Source of the DNA: Achromobacter sp. MYb9
GTDB lineage: Bacteria > Pseudomonadota > Gammaproteobacteria > Burkholderiales > Burkholderiaceae_B
NCBI RefSeq assembly: GCF_002975275.1
Contig: NZ_PCOQ01000034.1
Coordinates: 1 to 58,262, forward strand
Direction of reading: 5' to 3'
Length of the DNA stretch: 58,262 nucleotides
This document shows positions 25,833 through 33,979 of the stretch, in pieces. Position 1 is the first letter of the stretch. Every line of letters begins with the position of its first letter. A program made the translations under genes and the position numbers. The notes beneath the pieces were generated by a model, which was not told the DNA's origin, ran no database searches, and worked only from the letters and a program-made list of their open reading frames with translations.

Positions 25833-26351
25833 CTACACCGGGTAGACCAGGTCATTGGCCAGGATGGTGGTGTCGTACACCACTTGGCGCTCTTTCAGCT
25901 TGAGCACGCCGTCTTCCCGGGTAAAGCGGTCATAGTAGGTGCCCGCCAGATGCAGGGTCGTGGGGCCTTCCACCAGGGTCTGCATCAGCATGAAGGCGGC
26001 CTGGGCTTCGATCTCGCCTTCAGGCGATTCGCAGGTTACGCGGGTGTTGCTGACCAGGTGCAGCATGTATCGCGGGGCGAACATCTGGGTGCGGGAGATG
26101 GCAACCGCGCGGTCGTGCATCATGGCGCGGCCTTCCGAGTAGACCAGCCCGACCGGCAGGCCCAGCTCGGCGTTCTCGCGCGCCGTCACGCGGTACAGGC
26201 CGTCTTCGGTGAAGAAGCCGGGCCAGGCTTCGACCAGGCCGGCGTCCAGCGTCGCGCAGTAGTCGGCGTGGAATTCATCGATTTCCTGGCGCAGCGCGAT
26301 GGCGCGCGCCGGATCGATCTTGCGGGGGGAAAATTCGAATCGGGTTCTCAT
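25833..26351 (-). CDS. Ring-hydroxylating oxygenase beta subunit (probable 6-hydroxypicolinate monooxygenase small subunit)
   Basis: This is a 172-residue protein with the cone fold of ring-hydroxylating dioxygenase beta subunits (EIDEFHADYCATLDAG, FFTEDGLYRVTARENAELG, TYYDRFTRED). It has no redox centre and stabilises the alpha subunit. It is the last gene of the ferredoxin-reductase-alpha-beta operon, 17 nt after alpha. It is likely part of PicB; the published subunit numbering is not assigned here. Confidence 0.82.
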   Translation of the reverse strand: MRTRFEFSPRKIDPARAIALRQEIDEFHADYCATLDAGLVEAWPGFFTEDGLYRVTARENAELGLPVGLVYSEGRAMMHDRAVAISRTQMFAPRYMLHLVSNTRVTCESPEGEIEAQAAFMLMQTLVEGPTTLHLAGTYYDRFTREDGVLKLKERQVVYDTTILANDLVYPV

Positions 26352-26368
26352 GTGTCTTGGTTCCTGCC

Positions 26369-27658
26369 TCAGAAGCCCATCACGCCGCGGTAGTAGCTGT
26401 ACATCGAGCGGATCGCGGCCTCCGAAATCAGCGTGTTCGACGTGCCTTGCTTGCCGGATTCCAGCTTCAGCACGTTGACGTCCGTGCTGGCGCGCCGCAC
26501 GCCTTCCTGCACGAACTTCATGGCTTCATTGTCTTCCAGCCCCAGGAACCCGGCCGGGCCCATCAGGTTGCCCTGGCGCAGGCGGTGGCGTTCCATGTCG
26601 GGCGTATCGTCTTCGTACCCGAACATGGTCCATTGCATGATCATGCTGTCGGGTCCGTTGGGCACGATCTGGCGCACGCCCAGCGTGTTCATCTCGCGCT
26701 GGACAATCAGGTTGGGCCACACGGTCTGCATCGTGACCGACCAGGGCGAGTCGAACTCTTTCACGAATTCCAGGAAGCGGTCGTCCTGCAGGTGCAAGCC
26801 GTCATGGAAAGAGCGCATTTCCTTCTTGTTCTCTTCGCTGACGGTGGCGTACTTGTCTTCGCTCTTGGCCGACGCCATGGTGCCATGGCGGCCGTGCACG
26901 GAATCCACGAGCATGGCCGATTTGTTGCCGGCCACCAGCAGCCCGAACACGACCAGGAACGAATGCAGCAGGGTCGCGTGGTAGGGATCCTTCAGGTTCT
27001 CGTGGTACATCTTCCAGTTGCACGGCAGTTCGTTGCGGTAGTAGCCGTGGATCTTCAGCTTCTTGCCGGGAAAGACGGTGTCGAAATCGGTCAGGATCTC
27101 GGGCGTCAGATACTCGTCGATGGGTTCGACGTCCGCACTGTACGACGCGAACACGACGCCGTGGCGCGTGGTCACGTGGAGCTTGCGCAGGCCGTGCTCG
27201 TCGTTCTTGAAGTCCTTGGGCATGCCGCCTTCGCGGTTCACGCCGCGCTTGAAGGGAATGCCTTGCAGGTTGCCTTTCAGGTCGTATGACCACTGATGGT
27301 ACGGGCAGACGAATTCCTTCGCGTTGCCCTGGCTATGGCGGCAGAACTCCGCGCCACGGTGGGCGCAGCGGTTCTCGAATACGTTGACCGAACCGTCCTC
27401 GGCGCGCGAGACCACCACTGGCGTCGGTCCGACGTAAGAGCGCTTGTAGTCGCCCGGGTTCGGCAGTTCGGCCTCAAGCGCCACGTAGTTCCATGTCTTG
27501 CCATGGAAGATCTTCTCGACCTCCTGGTCGTACACGGCGCTGCTGGTATAGACCCAGTCGGGGATGTAGTGCAGCGCGTCCTCCGGCCAGACACAGTCGG
27601 CCAGGGCGGCGTCTTTCGAGGCTACCGTGCGGCCGATGACGGTTTGTGATTGATACAT
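26369..27658 (-). CDS. Rieske oxygenase alpha subunit (probable 6-hydroxypicolinate monooxygenase)
   Basis: This 429-residue catalytic subunit binds the Rieske [2Fe-2S] cluster through CAHRGAEFC and CPYHQW (about residues 100-125). The catalytic iron site falls in the ENLKDPYHATLLHSF region. It is related to salicylate/anthranilate dioxygenases. In this gene set the best role is 3-hydroxylation of 6-hydroxypicolinate to the substrate of PicC. The start MYQSQTV has CAGGAG about 6 nt upstream. The substrate is inferred from neighbours, not from active-site sequence. Confidence 0.82.
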   Translation of the reverse strand: MYQSQTVIGRTVASKDAALADCVWPEDALHYIPDWVYTSSAVYDQEVEKIFHGKTWNYVALEAELPNPGDYKRSYVGPTPVVVSRAEDGSVNVFENRCAHRGAEFCRHSQGNAKEFVCPYHQWSYDLKGNLQGIPFKRGVNREGGMPKDFKNDEHGLRKLHVTTRHGVVFASYSADVEPIDEYLTPEILTDFDTVFPGKKLKIHGYYRNELPCNWKMYHENLKDPYHATLLHSFLVVFGLLVAGNKSAMLVDSVHGRHGTMASAKSEDKYATVSEENKKEMRSFHDGLHLQDDRFLEFVKEFDSPWSVTMQTVWPNLIVQREMNTLGVRQIVPNGPDSMIMQWTMFGYEDDTPDMERHRLRQGNLMGPAGFLGLEDNEAMKFVQEGVRRASTDVNVLKLESGKQGTSNTLISEAAIRSMYSYYRGVMGF

Positions 27659-27693
27659 GAAAAGCTCCTGTCGAGGCGGGGCAACAATGGAAT

Positions 27694-28995
27694 TCAGGGG
27701 GTGGCGGTGGCAAGTTGCTGGCAGGCTTTCACCAGCGGCTTGAGCGCCACGGTCTCGTCGGCGTAGCGCTGCGGATCGATACGCAAGCCTTGTTCGAACA
27801 GCACGCGCAACTGGCGCAGGTCGCCGCCCGCATTGATGGCGATGGCGTGGACCGGCACGCCGTCGCGGTGGCCCAGCCAGATGAACTTCGGCGCGTCGGA
27901 TTCGCTTTGGGGCGTGCCGCGGCAGGTATAGGCCAGCCCGGGTTGCGGCAGGCCCAGCATCTGCACGTTGCAGCCGAACTGGTCCGTCCAGAACCACGGA
28001 TAGGGTTCCCCGGGGGCCGGTTGCCCCAGCATGGCGGCGGCAGCGGCGCGCGCCTGTTCATTGGCGTTCTGCCACGACTCCAGCCGCAGCGCCATGTTCA
28101 GATGACGCCGGTGCTGGCTGGCGCAGTCGCCCGCGGCGTAGACGTCGGGGTCACTGCTGCGGCAGTCGGCGTCGATCGCAATGCCGCCGTTGGCGGGGTC
28201 CAGCGCCAGGCCGGCGTCGGCGGCCAGCGATACCTCGGGCGACAAGCCGATGGCAACGACCACCACGTCGGCGTCGATCACGGTGGCGTCGTGCAGTTCG
28301 ATCGTGAAGCGGGCCTGATGCGGGACGGTGTCATCGGGAAGGGGCTGCCAGGCGCAGCGTGCAATGCGCGCGTCCAGGCGCAGCGTCACGCCGGCGTGAC
28401 GGGCGCGTTCGGCCAGCCAATCGGACAAGGCCGGCGGCAGCACGCGTTCCAGCAGGCGCGCCGCGCTTTCCAGCACGGTCACGCGCGCGCCCAGGCCGCG
28501 CGCGGTGGACGCCACTTCCAGGCCAAGAAAGCCGCCGCCGATGACGGCGACGCGCGCGTCCGGCGTCAGGCTGGCGCGCAGCGCCGCCGCGTCGTCCAAT
28601 GTCCTGATGTAATGCACGCCGGGTGTGCCGCGGGGCAGGTTGGGCAGTTCGCGCGCCCGGCCGCCGGTGGCAAGCAGGCAATGACGATAGTGCAGCCGAC
28701 GCCCGTCGGCCAGGTGAACCAGATGGCCCGCGGGATCCAGCCGGACGGCTTCGGCGCCGGTCAGCAACGCGATGCGCCGCTGTTCATAAAAGCCGCCGGG
28801 GTGAACGGCCGTCTGCGCATGCGCGTCGGCCGCTTGCAGCACGGCCTTGGACAAAGGCGGGCGTTCATAGGGAGCATGCGTCTCGCGGCCGACCAGCGTG
28901 ATGGGGCCTTCATGGCCCAGGTCGCGCAGGGCCGCCGCCGCAACCGCGCCGGACTGCCCGGCGCCGATGATGAGGATCGAGTCGGCGTCAGCCAT
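27694..28995 (-). CDS. NAD(P)H-ferredoxin reductase of the Rieske oxygenase
   Basis: This is a 433-residue flavoprotein with two Rossmann motifs, IIGAGQSGAVAAAALRDLG for FAD near the start and VAVIGGGFLGLEVAS for NAD near residue 150. YAAGDCA, in the second FAD segment, lies near 285. It passes electrons from NADH to the Rieske ferredoxin encoded 2 nt upstream. The start MADADSIL was chosen because it follows the ferredoxin stop directly and begins the FAD motif at the usual distance. Confidence 0.88.
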   Translation of the reverse strand: MADADSILIIGAGQSGAVAAAALRDLGHEGPITLVGRETHAPYERPPLSKAVLQAADAHAQTAVHPGGFYEQRRIALLTGAEAVRLDPAGHLVHLADGRRLHYRHCLLATGGRARELPNLPRGTPGVHYIRTLDDAAALRASLTPDARVAVIGGGFLGLEVASTARGLGARVTVLESAARLLERVLPPALSDWLAERARHAGVTLRLDARIARCAWQPLPDDTVPHQARFTIELHDATVIDADVVVVAIGLSPEVSLAADAGLALDPANGGIAIDADCRSSDPDVYAAGDCASQHRRHLNMALRLESWQNANEQARAAAAAMLGQPAPGEPYPWFWTDQFGCNVQMLGLPQPGLAYTCRGTPQSESDAPKFIWLGHRDGVPVHAIAINAGGDLRQLRVLFEQGLRIDPQRYADETVALKPLVKACQQLATATP

Positions 28996-28997
28996 GG

Positions 28998-29312
28998 TCA
29001 GCCCTGCACATCCGCGTAGATGTCCTGGCCTTCCACTTTGACCGGGTAAACACGGATGCCGCTGGTGGCCGGGGCGCACTTGGCTTCGCCGGTACGGATA
29101 TCGAATCTGGCCTGGTGCAACGGGCATTCGATGCAGCCATCTTCCAGGTAGCCGTCGGACAGCAGCGCGTACGCGTGCGTACAGACGTTGTCCGATGCGA
29201 AGAATTCCCCTTCGCTACGATATAGCGCAAGCTGCTTCTCGCCGGCCGCGACGGGAATGACTTCGTCGTCATCGGTGAGCTGGTCGGTGGAGGCAATGCG
29301 GATCCAGTTCAT
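28998..29312 (-). CDS. Rieske-type ferredoxin of the oxygenase system
   Basis: This 104-residue Rieske ferredoxin has cluster ligands in CTHAYALLSDG and CPLHQARFD. It carries electrons from the reductase to the oxygenase alpha subunit. It is the first gene of the minus-strand oxygenase operon and starts at the edge of the shared operator region. Confidence 0.9.
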   Translation of the reverse strand: MNWIRIASTDQLTDDDEVIPVAAGEKQLALYRSEGEFFASDNVCTHAYALLSDGYLEDGCIECPLHQARFDIRTGEAKCAPATSGIRVYPVKVEGQDIYADVQG

Positions 29313-29618
29313 ATGGGCTCTCTAATCAGTATGCTGAGTAATGTGGTCAGTGTACTGCCCAAAAAATCAACTCAGGAGCTAGGGATTTCCCCGACGCGAT
29401 GAAAGCGAGCGGCTTGCGGCGCGCTCGTAAGCGGCTGGAAACGCAGGGTTTTCGCGCGTTTCGAAGTGGGGATTAACCTTGTTGACACTCAAAATTACTG
29501 TCAGTATGCTGACTAACAATTCAGTGTGCTAACGTTTTTTTGGGTCTTGAAAATGCGGCGTTGGCATGGGTTGAGGCGGGTCCAAGGGGACTCAATCGAA
29601 TCAGATCGGGAGCACTAC
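29313..29618. promoter_or_regulatory. Divergent control region of the oxygenase and TRAP/dehydrogenase operons with four PicR-type palindromes
   Basis: The 306-nt gap has two pairs of sites. TCAGTATGCTGA (29326-29337) and TCAGTGTACTGC (29347-29358), centres 21 bp apart, lie beside the ferredoxin gene. GTCAGTATGCTGAC (29500-29513) and TCAGTGTGCTAA (29521-29532), centres 20 bp apart, lie on the other side. Each pair would cover one of the two divergent promoters. The stretch between the pairs shows no further signal. Confidence 0.78.
29482..29510 (+). promoter_or_regulatory. Sigma-70 promoter of the dctP-dehydrogenase operon, -10 inside an operator
   Basis: TTGACA is a perfect -35 box and TATGCT follows after 17 nt. 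The -10 box is contained in the palindrome GTCAGTATGCTGAC, and the second palindrome covers the start-point region. A repressor bound there would block RNA polymerase directly. Confidence 0.72.
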
Positions 29619-30722
29619 ATGCAACGACGCCGTTTCCTCGCACAAGCCGCTGGCGCCGCCGGCGCAGGACTTGCCACTGTCGGCATGCCCGCCATCGCGC
29701 AGTCCGCGCCGGCGGTGCGCTGGCGCATGTCGACCAGTTGGCCCAAGAGCCTGGACACCATCTATGGTTCGGCCGAAGAGCTTTGCAAGCGCGTGGCGCA
29801 GTTGACCGAAGGCAAGTTCGAGATCCGCGCGTTTCCGGGTGGCGAACTGGTGCCGGCCGCGCAGAACATGGACGCCGTCAGCAACGGGACGGTCGAATGC
29901 AACCACGTGCTTAGCACGGCCTATATCGGCAAGAACACGGCGCTGACTTTCGATACCGGCCTGTCGTTCGGGTTGAGCGCGCGCCAGCACAACGCGTGGG
30001 TCCATTCCGGCGGCGGCCTGAAGATGCTGCGGGCGCTCTATAAGAAGTACAACATCGTGAACCACGTCTGTGGCAACGTCGGCGTGCAGATGGGCGGCTG
30101 GTATCGCAAGGAAATCAAGTCGGTCGCCGACCTGAAAGGCCTGAACATGCGGATCGGCGGCATCGGCGGCATGGTGCTGTCCAAGCTGGGCGCGGTGCCG
30201 CAGCAGATCCCGCCTGGCGATATCTACCCGGCGCTGGAAAAGGGCACCATCGACGCGGCCGAGTGGATCGGGCCGTACGACGACGAGAAGCTGGGCTTCA
30301 ACAAGGTGGCGCCTTACTACTATTCACCGGGGTGGTTCGAAGGCAGCGCCTCGATCACCAGCATGGTGCACGACAAGGCCTGGGATGCACTGCCCCCGGC
30401 CTACCAGGCCGCGTTCGAAGCCGCCGCAGGCGAGCAGACCATGCGCATGCTGGCCAACTACGACGCGCGCAACCCCAATGCGCTGCGCAAGCTGATCGCT
30501 GGTGGCGCCAAAGTCAGTTTCTTCCCCAAGGAAGTGATGGACGCCGCCTATAACGCGTCGCAGGAACTGTGGGTGGAACTGTCGGCCAAGAACCCGGACT
30601 TTGCCGCGATCTATCCGGATTGGAAAAAATTCCAGGTGGATCAGGCCGGCTGGTTCCGGGTGGCCGAAAGCCCGCTGGACAACTACACCTTCGCCGCGGT
30701 GGCGAAGGCGCAGGCCAAGTGA
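29619..30722 (+). CDS. TRAP transporter substrate-binding protein (DctP family)
   Basis: This is a 367-residue periplasmic binding protein. RRRFLAQAAGAAGAG and the following hydrophobic segment form a Tat signal. The mature part has the DctP pattern (STSWPKSLDTIYG, MRIGGIGGMVLSKLGAVPQQIPPGDIYPALEKG, EWIGPYDDEKLGF). GGGAG precedes the start. It probably captures a pyridine carboxylate or a related carboxylate for the membrane subunits encoded 7 kb downstream at 37961-40245. Confidence 0.85.
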   Translation: MQRRRFLAQAAGAAGAGLATVGMPAIAQSAPAVRWRMSTSWPKSLDTIYGSAEELCKRVAQLTEGKFEIRAFPGGELVPAAQNMDAVSNGTVECNHVLSTAYIGKNTALTFDTGLSFGLSARQHNAWVHSGGGLKMLRALYKKYNIVNHVCGNVGVQMGGWYRKEIKSVADLKGLNMRIGGIGGMVLSKLGAVPQQIPPGDIYPALEKGTIDAAEWIGPYDDEKLGFNKVAPYYYSPGWFEGSASITSMVHDKAWDALPPAYQAAFEAAAGEQTMRMLANYDARNPNALRKLIAGGAKVSFFPKEVMDAAYNASQELWVELSAKNPDFAAIYPDWKKFQVDQAGWFRVAESPLDNYTFAAVAKAQAK

Positions 30723-30744
30723 CCCGGGGAGGCGACAGGCAGTC

Positions 30745-33144
30745 ATGACGACAGAACACGCCAATGCGCACGGCCGGCCGGGCAAGCCGCAGGGAGTGGG
30801 CGCGCGCGTGCCGCGCAAGGAAGACGCGCGGCACCTGCACGGCAAGGGGAATTTCGTGGCCGACATGGCCATGCCGGGTTTGAGCGAAGTCGCGTTCCTG
30901 CGCAGCCCGCTCGCGCATGCGCGCATTTCGGCGGTGCGCGTGGCCGACGCGGTCGCCGGCAATGTGTTCCTGCGCCAGTCGATGCCCGATGCGCGCGATA
31001 TCGTGGCCGATTCCACGCTGCCCACCTATCAGGCGTCGGCTCAGCCGCCACTAGCGTCGGGCAAGGTGCGTTTCGTGGGAGAGCCCGTCGCCATGGTGTT
31101 TGCGCCGACCCGCGCCGAAGCCGAGGACTATGCGGAACTGATCGAGGTCGACTACGACGACCTGCCGGTGTATGCCGACGTCGACAGCGCGCAGGCCGCT
31201 ACCGGCGATCTGCTGCACGAGCAGTGGCGCGACAACGTCTTCGTCACGCTCAACGCCGACAAGGAGTTTGACGACTACGCGGCGCAGGCCGACGTGGTGG
31301 TCCGGCGCAAGATCGACCTGGCGCGCCAATGCATGGTGCCCATGGAAGGCAAGGCGGTGCTGGCGTACTGGGACCACCAGGCCGACCAACTGGTGGTGGT
31401 CAGCGCCACGCAAGTGCCGCATATGATCCGCAGCGTGCTGGCGCAATGCCTGGACCTGGAGCAGGGCCGCGTGCGGGTGGTGTCGCCCGATGTGGGCGGC
31501 GCCTTTGGGTACAAGTGCGTCTTGCAGCAGGAAGAACTGTGCGTGGCCTGGCTGGCCAAGACGTTCAAGCGGCCGTTCCGCTTCATCGAGGACCGTCGTG
31601 AACACCTGACCGCAGGCGCCAATTCGCGCGAGCACCATTACGAGATGGTGGCCTACGCCGACCGCCGCGGCAAACTGCTGGCGCTGGACGCCAGGATCAC
31701 CATCGACGGCGGCGCCTATTCGGTCTGGCCGTTCACCATCGGCCTGGAACCGGGCCAAGCCATCGGAAACCTGCCCGGGCCTTACGCCTTCAAGGGATAC
31801 CGCTGCGTCACGCGGGCGGTGGCCACCAACAAGCCCGGATTCGTGCCTTATCGCGGTGTGGCGCGCACCGGCGTGTGCTTCGCCATGGAATTGACGATGG
31901 ACGCGATTGCGCGTGAAGTCGGGCGCGAGCCTTGGGAAGTTCGCGAGGAAAACCTGGTGCAGGGCGACCAGATGCCGTTCGTCAACGTCACCGGCAAGCA
32001 CCTGGACAGCGGCGACTATCCCGCCAGCCTGCAACAGGCCATGGACATGATTGGCGTGGACGCGGTGCGCGAACGCCAGCGGCGCGGCGAAGCCGACGGC
32101 CGCTTGATCGGCGTGGGCCTGGCGACCTATACCGAGCAGGCCGCGCATGGCACGTCCGTGTTCGCCGCCTGGGGCACCCCCGTGATCCCGGGCTTCGACC
32201 AGGCGACGGCGCGGGTGACTCCCGACGGCGGTCTGGAACTGCGGGTGGGCGTGCATTCCCACGGGCAGGGCATGGAGACCACTTTCGCCCAGATCGCCAA
32301 CGAAATCCTGGGCGTGGATGTGGGCAGCATCAAGCTGCTGCACGGCGACACAGGGCAGACGCCATTTTCCACGGGCACCTACGCGTCGCGTTCGCTCGTG
32401 ATGTCGGGGGGCGCGGTGTCGCAGGCCTGTAAGCGCTTGCTGCCCCGGTTGACGCACATCGGCGCGCACTTGCTGCAGGCCGATCCCGCGAGCGTGTCCT
32501 GGAACCAGGACCGGCTGGAGGCGGACGGCAAGTCGGTGTCGGTGAAGGACGTAGCCGACGCCTGGTATCTGCGGCCGCAACTGTTGCCGCCCGATGTCGA
32601 CCCCAGCGGCCTGGAGGTCACGGTGGGCTACAAGCCCAAGGTCGATACGGGTTGCTTCACGTATGCGACCCACGCGGCGGTGGTCGCGGTCGATCCCGGC
32701 ACGGGCGGCGTCGAGATTCTGGACTACGTGGTGGTGGAGGATTGCGGGACCATGATCAATCCCATGGTGGTCGAAGGCCAGACCATCGGCGGCGTGGCCC
32801 AGGGCATCGGCACCGCCTTCTATGAAGAGACGCCTTACGACGAGAACGGCCAGCCCCTGGCGTCGACCCTGGCGGACTACATGCTGCCGGGCGCCACGGA
32901 AGTGCCCAACATGCGCCTGCATCATTTCGAGACCCCGTCGCCGCATACCGAATTCGGCGCCAAGGGCATGGGCGAGGGGGGCGCGATCGCGCCGCCTGCC
33001 GTGCTGTTCAACGCGGTCAACGATGCGCTGCGTCCGCTTGGCGCCGCGGAGCTGTTGCGCACGCCCTTGTCGCCCACGCGGGTGCTGGCCGCCATTGCGC
33101 AGGGCAAGCAGCCCGTTCAGGCCGCCGCCGAGGTGATGGCATGA
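30745..33144 (+). CDS. Xanthine dehydrogenase-family molybdenum subunit (probable picolinate dehydrogenase large subunit)
   Basis: This 799-residue molybdopterin-binding subunit of the CO dehydrogenase/xanthine oxidase family has blocks characteristic of the aldehyde oxidase fold: GKVRFVGEPVAMVFA, VRVVSPDVGGAFGYKC, YRGVARTG, HSHGQGMETTFAQI, and TEFGAKGMGEGGAI with the catalytic glutamate near the C-terminus. It hydroxylates an aromatic N-heterocycle using water. With the pic genes around it, picolinate to 6-hydroxypicolinate is the likely reaction. It overlaps the FAD subunit gene as ATGA. The true CO dehydrogenase active-site loop with selanyl-cysteine is not seen. Confidence 0.82.
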   Translation: MTTEHANAHGRPGKPQGVGARVPRKEDARHLHGKGNFVADMAMPGLSEVAFLRSPLAHARISAVRVADAVAGNVFLRQSMPDARDIVADSTLPTYQASAQPPLASGKVRFVGEPVAMVFAPTRAEAEDYAELIEVDYDDLPVYADVDSAQAATGDLLHEQWRDNVFVTLNADKEFDDYAAQADVVVRRKIDLARQCMVPMEGKAVLAYWDHQADQLVVVSATQVPHMIRSVLAQCLDLEQGRVRVVSPDVGGAFGYKCVLQQEELCVAWLAKTFKRPFRFIEDRREHLTAGANSREHHYEMVAYADRRGKLLALDARITIDGGAYSVWPFTIGLEPGQAIGNLPGPYAFKGYRCVTRAVATNKPGFVPYRGVARTGVCFAMELTMDAIAREVGREPWEVREENLVQGDQMPFVNVTGKHLDSGDYPASLQQAMDMIGVDAVRERQRRGEADGRLIGVGLATYTEQAAHGTSVFAAWGTPVIPGFDQATARVTPDGGLELRVGVHSHGQGMETTFAQIANEILGVDVGSIKLLHGDTGQTPFSTGTYASRSLVMSGGAVSQACKRLLPRLTHIGAHLLQADPASVSWNQDRLEADGKSVSVKDVADAWYLRPQLLPPDVDPSGLEVTVGYKPKVDTGCFTYATHAAVVAVDPGTGGVEILDYVVVEDCGTMINPMVVEGQTIGGVAQGIGTAFYEETPYDENGQPLASTLADYMLPGATEVPNMRLHHFETPSPHTEFGAKGMGEGGAIAPPAVLFNAVNDALRPLGAAELLRTPLSPTRVLAAIAQGKQPVQAAAEVMA

Positions 33145-33968
33145 AGGCCGCCGTATTCGAATACGCGCGCCCCGGCACGGTGCAGGAAGCCCTGGGCGCG
33201 CTGCGCGGCCACGATGGCCGCGCCAAGCTGATGGCCGGTGGCCAATCGCTGGGACCGATGCTGAACCTGCGTCTGGCACGGCCGCCCGTGGTGATCGACA
33301 TTTCAGGCTTGGACGAGTTGCGGACCGTCACCCGGCAAGGCGGCATGCTGCGCGTGGGCGCGGCCGTGACGCACGCTGAAATCGAAGACGGCGTGCACGA
33401 ACTCTTGCGCGGGACGCCGTTGCAACAGGTGGCGCCGGGCATTGCCTACCGTGCCATCCGCAACCGCGGGACCCTGGGCGGCAGCCTGGCGCATGCCGAT
33501 CCGGCGGCCGACTGGGTACTGACCGTGGTCGGGCTGGGGGCGACGCTGGAAATCACCGGCCCCGACGGTGTGCGCATGCTGCCCGCAGAGGGCTACATGC
33601 AAGGCGCTTACACGACGGGACTGCGCGACGACGAATTGATCGCCGCGGTGCATGTGCCGGTCGCCAGCCCGCAGGCGCGCTGGGGCTACTACAAATTCTG
33701 CCGCAAGACGGGCGAGTTCGCCGAGGCCAGTTGCGCCGCCTGGTTTGATCCGGCGACGGGCGCCGCGCGGATTGTCGTGGGCGCCCTGGACGGCGCGCCC
33801 CAGTTGCTGCCCCGGTTGGCGGCGCGCATCGCGCAGCAGGGGCTGGCGGGCCTGGACGAGACGCTGCTGGCCGATGAACTGGCCGGCGTCATGCCGGACA
33901 AGGACGAACACCACCGCAAGCTGCACGGGACGGCGGTGGCGCGCTGCCTGGCTCAGGCATTGGGTTGA
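33141..33968 (+). CDS. FAD-binding subunit of the molybdenum hydroxylase
   Basis: This is a 275-residue CoxM/CutM-type flavoprotein subunit with the two FAD motifs KLMAGGQSLGPMLNLRLA near residue 30 and IRNRGTLGGSLAHADPAADW near residue 105. It moves electrons between the [2Fe-2S] subunit and the external acceptor. It is translationally coupled to the large subunit. Confidence 0.88.
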   Translation: MKAAVFEYARPGTVQEALGALRGHDGRAKLMAGGQSLGPMLNLRLARPPVVIDISGLDELRTVTRQGGMLRVGAAVTHAEIEDGVHELLRGTPLQQVAPGIAYRAIRNRGTLGGSLAHADPAADWVLTVVGLGATLEITGPDGVRMLPAEGYMQGAYTTGLRDDELIAAVHVPVASPQARWGYYKFCRKTGEFAEASCAAWFDPATGAARIVVGALDGAPQLLPRLAARIAQQGLAGLDETLLADELAGVMPDKDEHHRKLHGTAVARCLAQALG

Positions 33969-33979
33969 CAGGAATAACC

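Noticed and set aside
31051..33279. A 742-codon open frame opposite the molybdenum hydroxylase large subunit
   Set aside because: It is a shadow of a gene with clear XDH-family motifs. Its translation is rich in His, Arg and Gln without any recognisable domain.
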